In this document: positions 13,501 to 25,500 of the stretch, one piece after another
How the letters are laid out: the number at the start of each line of letters is the position of its first letter
Numbering within the stretch: position 1 is the stretch's first letter
DNA from: Epinephelus fuscoguttatus
Taxonomy: Eukaryota > Chordata > Actinopteri > Perciformes > Serranidae
Length of the DNA stretch: 64,000 nt
Direction: 5' to 3'
Assembly: GCF_011397635.1 (NCBI RefSeq)
Contig: NC_064773.1
Span: 20,686,449 to 20,750,448, forward strand
Made by a program: the position numbers and the translations under genes
Notes under the pieces: model-generated
What the model saw: the letters and a program-made list of their open reading frames with translations, nothing else
The model's database searches: none
What the model was told of the DNA's origin: nothing

Positions 13501-16500
13501 CACCCCGCCCATCAGACACTTTAAAAGGCATTTGTCCTTGCATTTGCTTCTAGTCCCATTTCCGATGACTTTCATTGGAAAATGTACTGCTGATGTGAAT
13601 GTATGCCCATATACTGGAGAATGTGTGTGAACAGCTGTATTTAGATCATCCCACGGACTTCTTTGAGATTCAGGTCAGGACGACTCGCAGTCATTCTCGT
13701 TCTGAAAGTATTTCTGTATAGATTTGGCTTTTTGCTCTGTGTCAACACCCTGTTCCAGCAGTGCCATAAGACTGCACCTTTATTGATCTTCCCTCATTGT
13801 TTCCTCTTATCCTTGTATATCTCACAGTGCTTGCAGCTTTTAAGCACCTGGCATGTTGCTACAGCTATCATTTATAATGGCAGGAATGTTTTTAGCTTTA
13901 CGATGGGTCCGGTTTTGTGTAGTTGTGTTTATTATGTCTTTACCGAACTGATTTTCTGCCCACAGACAAGCCAACAACAAGCCGCTTGGTTTATTTTTAA
14001 GGCATGTTTGGCTCAAAGGGCAGCCCCAGTTTTGCTGAATGTGCTTAGCAAGCACTCCGTCTCGATTCTTGGCTCCTCCAAGAGACATTTTACCATTAGG
14101 AACATCCTTATAGATGTCCAACTTCACTCAAGATCTGAGTTAGGGGTTTGGGGACAGAGCACTAAGGAGGCAAGGATTCATAATTTAATTAGTATAATAA
14201 AGAACTCATGGTCCCCTCCCTGACTAAGGAGTTCCCAAATTTTGAGGCTGGTCTTTTTGAGCCTTTGTATAGTAAATGCTGTTCTGTATCTCCGGCATCG
14301 CAGCTCACAGATCTCAAGTTTTGCAAACATGGGCATTACGGATTTAAAGGTTCTGTGAATGACATTCAGAGCAAAAATGAAGTCACGCTTCTGCTCCACC
14401 AGCACAGGATGGGTTTTGTTCCAGTTTCTTTACCTAATTTGAACCTTTCAGAGCATTTCGACCAAAAATAATTTGATTCCGAACCCAGGAAGTTGGTTTT
14501 CCTTGACCTGAAGTGCGAATTGTGACGATATCAGTGAGTGTTATACTCTGCAGATTCTGTAGATTTGAAAGAGAGGATAAAGTCTTGTGTCTTTTAATCA
14601 CCATAGATGGTCCTTGCTTGTTTTTGATCAAATCAAATATCTGTAACTAAGAGCAGCTCACAGGTATAATCAGCCATCTTGCTACAGCTCTTTGCTAGTG
14701 TTGTGCATTGTGCAACGCCCTCCATTGATGACGCATCCTTGATTACAATGGTTTTGCTCAAAACTGGTGGGAACTGGTTTGCTAGGTAGCACCAAGGATC
14801 CAAGAATCCTGAACGCACTGTCAGCACTGTTAGCTGATCGCCCCTGGCTCATACACCTCCATGTTGAAAACCACGTGCCGACAACATGAATCAGACTTTG
14901 ATTGATATGCTCTGCATGTCGTATAGAGCTCCTTTAAACGGTTGATTAGTTCACAGACACCTTTAAGTCTACATTACTACCAACCTAGGTCTTGTGGTGT
15001 GCTGGCTTAAACCCCCTGTGAGATGCTTTTACCTGGCTACAAAAAGTGTATGTGTGTAGTTATGTAGTGTCCATTACTAACTGTAACTCTCCCTCTGTCT
15101 CTGTCTCCCTGCAGTCATTGTCTTCAGCAGTGGTCCAGGTGTTCACAGCAGATAGGAACTCCAGCTGGAGCAAGAGATGCTGCGGGGTGGCCTGTCTGGT
15201 CAAAGACAATCCTCAGCGATCCTACTTCATCAGGGTCGTTGACATCAGGGTAGGTAAACACAAAGCAGCGAGCCGCTCTGCACATTGATGAGTCCCATCA
15301 TTGTGGTGCATTACTGACGTAGCTGGCAGATGATGGTACTCACCACAATCGATGTCCATTGGTGGTGCACCGCCGTTTCATTCTCACGATGGCCTTATAC
15401 TTACACAGCCACACAGTGGAATCTGTGGGATGTCTGTTATATCAGTCAATACAGAATTCATTTAACCTGATCTTTATGTTTTATCCACAGGACGGTAAGA
15501 TGATGTTTGAGCAGGAGCTGTACAACAACTTCAACATCTACCTCCCCAAACCTTACTTCATGACATTTGCTGGAGATGTGAGTTTCCCCTCTCTGCTGAT
15601 TTCTCTTTTTATTTCTGATCCTCTGTATTCCGGGTCAGCATCCATATATGGTCACAGACGAGTACTTTTTTCTTTATTTTTTTTTATTTGTTGTTGATTT
15701 TCATTTATTCATTCAATGCAGCTGGAAAGGGAAGAGGAGTTTCTGCCTCTCATGACTTGTCATTACATATTGCAATTGAGTGACCAAAAAACGATCACTA
15801 ATGTCCTCCAAGGAACTGTAACCGCTAATCCTACTCAGGGTCACGAGGGGAGTCTGTCCCGGCTCACATTAAGCGAGATGTTGTGGGGTACACCCTGGAC
15901 TATCACAGGGCCCTTTTTACACGGAGATCATGCTATTGGGCCGCTAGAAGTCCCCTCTTTATGCCACCTTTGCATTTCTACGCAGAACCAAACAACAGCA
16001 GCATCATCTTGCATCAGTGTGTGATTTTGGACAGCATGCTGGCATCGTGAAAGTGAAATAGTGAAGTTAGGCATGACATTTAACGTGTCAGTATCAGCTT
16101 CTAGCGTGACATGCAACATGTGTTGGCAGCCCTTGACAAAGAGTAACAACGGCATAAGATAGCTCTCTGACCTCATTGTTTACCCAATATGCAGACATTT
16201 TTGGCCGCTGTTTTTCTTCTTTGAGTTAGCTGCTAACTGCTGCTAGCCAGAGATCCCAAAGAAGACTCATGCTGACAGTGGGAGAACATGCAAACTCCAC
16301 ACAGCCAGCTGGAGAATTTGGACCTAGAACCCCCTCTTGCTGTGAGGCGACACTGCTAATTCCCCGTCCTCAAAGAAACCTAATATTAGAATTGAAACCT
16401 AGCAGGTCAACTGACCAAAGGTAGCCACTGCTTTTAAGACATTTCCTCAAAGACTTTTTTAAGCAGTGAAAAAAACAAAACAAAAAAAGGTTCCACCTAC

Positions 16501-19500
16501 CTAGGTGACACCTATTTCCCTCATGAAAAAACATCATTGTTCGTAGAAAACCTAACTTAATGTCACATCTTATGCACTTAATGTGACAAGACGCCTTTAT
16601 TTGTGGAGCAAACATCTTAGCTGGTGGGTACAGTGCCTCAGACTCCAACAGACCATGAAGTATGTGCTGATTGAGGTGATAAAGGCTGGGAATGCATGCA
16701 CAACATGGTTTGGAAATTCAATCATGTAGGTCGTTGGAACTTGGCAAGAAATAAATCGACTTTACAAATGTATTTGTATCAAATCTGTACAAACTTTTGT
16801 TTTGCTCTGTGTGTGTGTGTTCACAGACATGCCAAGTGGGTCTGAACTTTGCCAGTGAGGAGGAGACCAAGCGTTTCCGTTCCCAAGTGACAGAGCTAGT
16901 TGGGAGAAGACAGAGGAAAACTGGTACCAACTTACTGCTGCTGCCGTCTTACCTACAAACCTCTCTACTGACCTAACTCACTGAAAAAAATGACACATTT
17001 AGCAAATCTGTATCTTGTGTTCAAAATAATCCATCTTATTTTTCATGTTGAACCATGCTACAAGGATGCAGAAAATAATGAAGTAGCTACATGCATTCAT
17101 ATTGGAATGATCTGTGTGTCTTTAAATGGAGCAATAGCAGGTTTTGGTTTGACTAGTGTGAGCACAAGATCAAATTTATCTCTAAACTTGTCATTTTTTA
17201 CAGTGCTCTACCACACAGAACTGGGCAAAAAGGTCCTAATTTCAATACATTACCATATTGATTCTGAGGCACTAGAATGATGCTTTTATGCAACGATGTC
17301 CTCCAGCTGTGAGACATACTTTGGGCCCAATATGTCAGTGTCATGTATTGAAAAGATTTTTTTTTGCCTGGGTCTGTTTACTGCACCATCTGATCTTCTT
17401 TTTCTGGTCTTCTGCAGTCTGTTCTCAGTTCTTAAAACCTTTAATAACACATAGTACTGTTTTCAAACTTAAAGTCTTTAAGGTGCTGAAATCCAAGACA
17501 AATTTAGGAATCAGTAATGAGTAAAGTGATGCTGATACCAATAGAGTAGACTTTTTTAATGTGTCATTCGATACCTATCATGTAAATGCAAGAGTTTAGT
17601 TGTGTACCAGACAGGTGTGTAGTATAGCCACATTTCAAACTTTTTGGTGGCATGTTGGCATACCAACTCCGTCAAATACGCTGCGCTCAACTTCACCACA
17701 CCACAGACTGTTCTGGTTGTAGCTGCTGCAGTTGTAGGCCAATCACGTCATATTTAAACAAAGAAACTTTGCAGTAATTTGCTGTGAGCAAAACCCTAAA
17801 AAAATATTTTTTCTTCTAGATCTGGGTACAAAAAGGATTAAATGCAGGTATTGTTTGACAGGAGATGTTTCGATATTGCTTGGTGCTGGATTATTTAGGT
17901 AGATACCAGTGATGTTCCTGTCAACTTAACTAAAAAAAAATTTTTTAGACTAGTTGACTAGTCAAATACATACATACTGCATTAACTTCCTGAAGCCTTT
18001 ACATCAACAAAGTGAAGTGGAAGCATATCTTGCGAGGTCATTGTCGTGATGAGCTTCTCAGCCCCAGCGGGATCACAGCATCTCCAGGTGAACGATGTCA
18101 AATTGGTCTGAATGTGGCGAGCACTGCTAGCAGCAGCAGCCATCGTTCCATGCAGGTTAACATCCAAATGCTTGAGCTGAATGTGGCTGCTCATTGCTCC
18201 AGTCGAGTGATAATATGCCAGTTTTTTCTGACACAGCCTACATGCTACCTTGTTTTCATTTTCTAGATCAAAGTACTGCCAAACTGCGCTGGTTTTGCAA
18301 GAGGGCATCTCTCCAGTTACCCACCATGCTGTTTTAAAACTCCAGTGTACACGAGCATTACCGCAGGGAGGGTGCTCTCTGACGGTTCTGTAGCACCCAC
18401 TAGTGGCGAGCGGCTGCATGACAGTTAAGCGGCTTAAACCGACTAATATTTCTGGTGCCGACTAGCAAGGTGGCGGACGTTTAATCGTTTGGACGGCTAA
18501 TCGCCCTAGTCGATACCTTAAAGATACTGTGTTAAGTACCGATATCCACCTCTAGTCAAATTACAAAAGTGAGGAGAAAGGTTTAATAATAATCCATAAA
18601 ATTATACAATCTATTTGTTCACTATTCAAAGTTATCTTTACGGAATTCTCCCAATTTTTGTGCTGCGAGAAAACCTGGCAGACAGTGAGTTGTTGACTTT
18701 GTGCCATCGTCACAGAAACAGCTTCCAGTCAGAGGGATGACTCTCAATCAGTTTTGTTTCAAATGTTCCTGATAAATCAGACACCAGCAGATTTAATTTT
18801 AGCAAAACCTCAGGGATGCATCACAACACTGCACTCAGGGCTGTGAACAAATATGCAGACTGGCCCAAGGGGGGCACTACAGTTTCAGGTTAAAATGAGC
18901 AAAATGAATGAATGATCAGCTGTGAGAGGACTTCATCCCACATGGGCGTAATAATTCCAGAGCTGGCATGGCATAAATGAAACATGGTGATTTGTATGAG
19001 GGAACCTCTATTACCATTTTGCCCTTAAGATGTTTTTTTGTTAATTATAAAGAAACATAAATAGCATCATGAAATGTGCTTTTTGTGGATCAACACTAGC
19101 TTCACATTTATATGGTTTTCATCCAGCACCAACAATTAGACTTTGGAACTGCAAAGCCAGAAGGCAATTTTACAACATTCTGCTTTGTATTAGAACTTCT
19201 GTCTTATCTTGTCTTATCTGAGGAAGTCAGCCATGAGTGTTTGCATTACAGACTGAGGATTCAATTGAACACACGTTGTTTATTAAATGTGTACAGACAC
19301 AGTCTTAAACTCATTAGTGGCATTCAGCCCTTAACTTTCATCATCACTTGCTTGATTAAGACCGTCCGTCTTCCTCCTTCCTCTTCTGCGGGGCCTGACC
19401 CTTCAGATGGATCCTTCTTTCATCTTTTTCCCCTTCAGCCCTCCGCATGGGGTGCCTAACCTTATCCACAAGGCTTCTTCTGTTTGACCTTCAGCCTTTG

Positions 19501-22500
19501 GAAAACTCAAGCCATCAGTATCTTGAAGTGTGTGTGTGTGTGTGTGTGTGTGTCTGTGTGTGTGTGTGTCTGTGTGTGTGTCTCTTTACGTGGTTATATT
19601 CTTTAACTGTATGAAAGAGAAAGCGTGATGGGTGTATTGTCCTTGAATGTGTGTGTGGATGTAACATTAGTTGTTGTGTGTACAAGGAAGTCTGATTTAC
19701 GTCTAACAGCACCAGCACTTTGCTTTGGCAAATCTCTCCAAATAACTTTCCACTCTGTGCAGCACATGCACAATGCCGCCGAGCCCCACACTCACAAACC
19801 AATAAACTCTCTTCTCCTTGTACATCTGACACATTCGCTTCTCACTAACACAAACCCACCACTTAGCACAGGATTGTAACGATTGCATTTGTCTGTGTGT
19901 TCACAGAGAAGAGACGCGACCCTCCAAATGGTATGTTTTTTCCACTGTTTCCTGTCAATAAGTTCAGAAATAAACTGAAGAGAGGTGTTAAAACAGACTC
20001 TGAGGGAATTGGCAACACGTGTGTCAATGCGTTTGGTATGTCAGATGGGCGGAATATCAGGATCATTCGGATTTTTGTTTTACTTGGCAACAATTCAAGA
20101 CTGTACTTCCTCTCCCTGACATTGTGGAAACTATGTAGCATACACAGCATTTCATATTCTATGCAGGGAAAACACCATCTGGCATTCATGGGGAGTAAAC
20201 TGAACACCAGAAAGACTGATGACACAAATTAAGACTCGATAAACTGAACCTATTATCAACTGAATCAACACCTGTCAACAAACTATGTATTTGCATTGTC
20301 TTGTAAGACATCCACTGTGTCCCACTTCCATACAGCAACTCGAAGCAGGTGTGTTTAAAAGGTAACACAAAATAAAAACAGCCAGTATGCATCCCAAAAA
20401 CATAAGCTTTGAGCCTTGATACTTAATTTTCTCCAGGTTTAAGAAAAGCTTGAGGTTTTTAAAGGGGTAGTGCACCCAGAAATGAAAATTCAGCCATTAT
20501 CTACTCACCCATATGCCGAGGGAGGCTCTGGTGAAGTTTTAGAGTTCTCACATCATTTGTGGAGATCCGAGGGGTGAGTGGGTAGCAGTACAACTGCACA
20601 CCTAATGGCTGACAGTGACCCAGATTAAAACGTCCAAGAATACATAATTGAAACCACAAAATATTTCCATACTGCTCATCCGTAGTGATCCAAATGTCCT
20701 GAAGCCCCGACATAAAAAGTTGTTTGGGAAAACGTCATTTGAACTCTGTTTTTAGCCTCATTGTAGCCTGTAGCTCTAACTGTCCCTCTGTGGACCGTGC
20801 TTACATGTGCGTGTTAATCTGGGTTGCCGTCAGCTATTAGGTGTGCAGTTGTGCTGCTACCCACTCCCCCCTCGGATCTCCGTAAGTGTTGTGAATAACT
20901 TCACCTGAGCCTCCCTCACATGAGGGTGAGTAGATAATGGCTGAATTTTCATTTTTGGGTGCACTATCCCTTTAAGCCATAGAGATGCTTAGGGGGCAAA
21001 TGGTGACCTCCATTCTAATAGTACTCTCCTACAGGCTAGTAGGAGCTAGTAGGAGATAAAGGCAATGCTGTCTTGTGTTGTTTTCCTAATTATTCGGGGA
21101 CCTGGAATTCCTCCGAAAATGGCTGTGTCTGCACACGGCGTTAACACTATGCTGAATGCCCTCAGAAAGGTGTCAAAAGCCCCAACCTTTCCAAACATTC
21201 ACACTACACTGAAATGGGGTTTTCAGATCAGGAGAAAATTAGCTTTGTTGGAGACACGTCTCTGTTTTAGCAACACACACGTTGTTTTAGCAACGTGATC
21301 TTACACTCAGCTGATATAAGACATGAAGCTAGCAGATAACAATGAGTGTCAAAAAAGGAACAAAAATTAAATTTGTTATGTGTATAGTGTTGTATTGTTT
21401 TGAGTCCGATTTCATCCATCTACACGGCGTCTACTACACTTCCGAGTGAGGTGGGGGTATGTGGGGAAGAGAAGACCACGCCCACTTAGGAGACCGGAAG
21501 TGTACACCATTTTGTGTCAGTGGTGTAGCATGTAATGCGTTATCTTTTGTTATATAAAATATCTTTGACACTGGTTCTGTTCACATACATAACACTTCAA
21601 TTTATTTCGGGGCATCTCGTACCCTTGCAGAGATGATATAAACAAAGAAACGTTAACCTTGATCTTTTGTGGCTAATGATAATTCATGTCAGCAACCATG
21701 TTACCACAGATATGAGGAGTAAGCACATCTGGCTGACGTTTGTGATCTGACATTAGGCGAACCCCTCTTAATGTAGCTAGTTAGCTAGTGTTTTTAACTA
21801 TGATGTGATTATATACAACATTATGTGTCCGTGTGACGCCAACGTAATGTGTCGAGTGTCCCTTTTATGGGCCAGGTCCACTCGCATCTTTTAACAATCT
21901 TCAGAATTTGGTTTTCTTTTTAACTTTGACAAGCCTAGCACACAACAGTTTTCAGCTAGCTCAACTGTCAATTGGAGCACAGAGCGAAAAGGGGCGGGGC
22001 TTAGATAGGGTCAATTGTAGATGGTGGACAAACAGCTCTGGGAACAGCTCAAAAAATATACATATACTATTGTTTGTGGAAACATTTTGCTTTCTCTTTA
22101 TGAAGTTAAAATTGCATTTAAAAAAATGCAGTTGAATTGATATGCATCAGTGGAAGTGTGGTAATGTTCAGTAGTGTGTGTTCATAAAACCATTACAGTG
22201 CAAATTACACATGATCTAAGATAACATTACAGCTCCCGATAGTGGAGTCTTGATATGTGAATGATGTGCCCTTCATGGTCCTCACTCAGTGTGGTCTGAT
22301 GGCTTAACAGATGGAATACGTTTGTGGATATGCACAGATTTGTTTGTGGACACACAGCAAAACGCAGACCACTTCATTTGACCTGCTGGCTTATTAATAT
22401 ATCTGTGTGTGCATGCGGCCATGTGGAGGTCTTTGCTACACAAACGACACATTTCCACATTTAGCTGATGCTCATATTCAGAGCAGCTTAATGGCATGCG

Positions 22501-25500
22501 GCCTGTGGATGCTTTGCTTTGGGTCCAAGTGGTCAGATGCCATATGTGGTTATACATCAGGTTTATTTTCACGGTTTATTTACAGCCAGTGGTTCAGATT
22601 TTTGACTCTGTGTTGGTATTATCTTCTGTAGCGGGACAGGAGAATGAAAAGAACAAGTGTTATCTAACGTTACATTTACCTGCGCCCACTTATGCTACCA
22701 TGCATAGATGTTTGTACCAGGTTCTGTCTTGGATTTGTCATGCATGGGTTCAGTTTCTGAACAAGTGCATCTTGTGTGTGAATTGGTTCCTTTCCAGAGG
22801 AAGTCATCCTTGTCCTCTCAAAGGAATATCTCCTCTCCATCTCCATCTGTCTCACTCTCACTTCCCATGACCGCATCATAGCTTCGTTCCTGTCTGTCAT
22901 CTGCAGTCTGGTTCTGGCTTTCCTTCTGTTCTGCCCTTTTCCCCTGTTGCCCTTTCCAGCTCTCCCCCTCTCATCATTTGTCCCCATCTGCCCTCTGCTC
23001 TTCATTTAATCTGTCTTCATTTTCTTCTTTGTGCTCTCTATCTCTGTCTGCCTTCATTGCTCTGCCTTCCTCGCCTTTTCTTTCACCCCCGCAATCATCA
23101 TGTTTTAGAAACCCCCCGAGATTAACATGGGATTAATGCATGGACAGGTTTTAATGGTTACGTAAAAAAAATCCAGCGCTAAATCCAGAATGATTTGCTG
23201 GGATTAGATCCGTTTGTGTGTTTTGCATGGAGAGGGAGGAGATGGTAGTGGAGGTGGGTGGAGAAATGCTCCCGGCGAGCCAATCCAAGCAAGATAATCT
23301 GACAGCGCTCCCAGCTGTGATGGGACATCAAGGGAATAGACAATGATTTGCAAAACAGACACAAAATATGCAGAGTGGCTCAGATGGACGCGTGAAGCAG
23401 GCAAACAGAAATTTGGTGAACAGTTTGCATGGAAGGAAACTGTTGCTGTGATGGAAGGAATGCAAGAGGAAGAGTAAACTTTGGCCGTTGGCTGGCTAAG
23501 TGTTGGCTGGCTCGTCTCCCTTCTGATGGCATTGCTGGATGTCTGCCGTCACAGCACAGACAGTATGCATGTAAACTCCACCAGATGTCTGATGAGGATA
23601 TTAATTCAGTAAATGCAGACTGTTGCACTGAGTCCGTCACAAGTTGGCTTATTTTCTGTGCTGGTGTTTTGGTCGTGTTTTGGAAACTTGTGGGATCATC
23701 TTGGCTGTCAGGTTTCAGCAAAGACTGGGCTCTGTTCTGAAACGAGACAAGTGCATTTAGCTTTTACCTGCTTACACAGTTGGGTTTAAGAGGAAGTTAT
23801 TCTTTTTTGGAAAGCAGTCTGTCCATGTTGGGAATGAGCACTTCATGGATGTGATACTTTAAACAGACATTTCCTTCTTGACTGACAAAGAGTACCTGTT
23901 TCCGATCTACCTTCAAATCAGTGGTTTGAACCTTGGTGTCACCGTATTGCTCATGCCCAGTCAGCTGCTACGATGATGTTCTGCACCACCTTCCTGTCTG
24001 CTCCCTCCGAGGAACTCAATTGTGAAGGTAGCGGAGGAGGAGGAGCAGCAGTAGGAGGTGGAGGTTTGAGCCCGGGGAGCTGCCTGTCCTCTTTACACTG
24101 CCTGGTTCTCCCTCAGGACGAACTGTACCCGTCGCTCTCCGACCCGACCGCTCGGCTCTCGATTTCCCCCGAAGACCGAGCGCACAACTTGGTCGGCAAA
24201 ATGCTTCTCGGTGTCAGCATGAGCACCTGCGGGCCGAGAGATGGGGGATGTATTTGGGACAGGGTGAGAAGGCGGCGGAGTCGGTCGGCCTCGCCTTCGC
24301 CCAGCAAAACGCCCAAAAGTCCCTGCAGTGAGAGTGTTAAAGGTATGTGCTGCAGCTGAGGCACTGGTACCGCTCATTTTTGATTTGAGATCTGAGTTGA
24401 CTGGCTGCTCGTGTGCTTGTCAGGAGTTTGCTTTACCTTGTGTTGTTCTATGACATGTTTGTGTGTCTGCTGTCGCTTCATAGTAAATGTCATTTGCAGA
24501 GGAAAGTTGATCACAGAGGTGGGACCGAGTCTTTGTAAATCTTTGTGAAGTTTATGACTACAGTCTGACACGAGTCCAAGTCACGTGACTCTAGTCCACA
24601 CCTCTGGAAGATCATCACACTGATAGAACAAGTATTACAACCGATTTTAACCATTATATCTTCAAGACATTGTTTTGTTTTGCGTCACTTTTCAGTCTTT
24701 ATCTCTCATTTAGTTTGAATAACCTGAGTGGCTGTAATGGGATGATGCTATAATCCTACATGCTCTAAGCCATTTTCACACCCAAAACCCCAAATTAAAT
24801 AGCTAGACCCCTTTGTGCCAAACAGTCCGTAATAGCCGTTAAATAATGGATTACATAACTAAAGGAACTGGCCCTGAAAAGCCCCATGATTAGAATCCAA
24901 CATGGATCCAAGGTCGTTTTTTAATGAAATGATAATAATGCCAAACATGTAATGCGTAACCCTTTCATGTCAAGACAGTACATGTATTCAACATTTAAAA
25001 AGTACTCATTCTTCTTGTGATGCAGTGGAAAACCCAACATCAAGTTGTTTGTATTTTAATGAAACTGCTGTCCTCAGTGCATTCCACCGGCTGTATTACA
25101 TAAACCCCTAACTTTATTGTCTGTGTCGTTCTTAAGGCCCAACGTTGCCCATGGCTACCGTCGACATCAAGAACCCTGAGATCAGCAATGTTCATCGTTA
25201 CCATAACAACTCTCAGATGAACAACATTGTGCACTCATCCTTCCCTAAGAGAGAGAAAAAGGGCAAGGCCAAGAAGAAGAGGTTGACCAAGGCGGACATC
25301 GGCACACCGAGCAACTTCCAGTGAGTCACACACAGGCACCTCGGGGCGGCTGTGGATCGGGAGGTAGAACGGTTATCCACCCAACTCCTCCAGTCCACAT
25401 GTCGAAGTATCCCATGGCAAAATACTGAACCCTGAATTGCTCCTGAGAGTGTGTGAGTGTGAGTGAATGTTAAACTGACTAGCAGGTGGCACCTTGTACG

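Larger units (their letters stand above)
5433..15114. other. wasl intron 1 (9.7 kb)
   Basis: Bounded by GTAAGT and a TCCCTGCAG acceptor. It holds a (TG)n tract at 7249, a small hairpin at 8162-8227, a 1.2-kb transposon with a nested MITE at 8930-10158, a TG tract at 10461 and a SINE at 12692. ORFs at 5560-5979 and 13663-14223 have no recognisable similarity. Confidence 0.85.

Noticed and set aside
13663-14223. 186-codon open frame in wasl intron 1
   Set aside because: No start context, splice partners or domain pattern; hydrophobic composition is what T-rich intron sequence gives by chance.
22676-23005. 109-codon minus-strand frame rich in R, K and E
   Set aside because: Reverse of a pyrimidine-rich stretch; low-complexity artefact.
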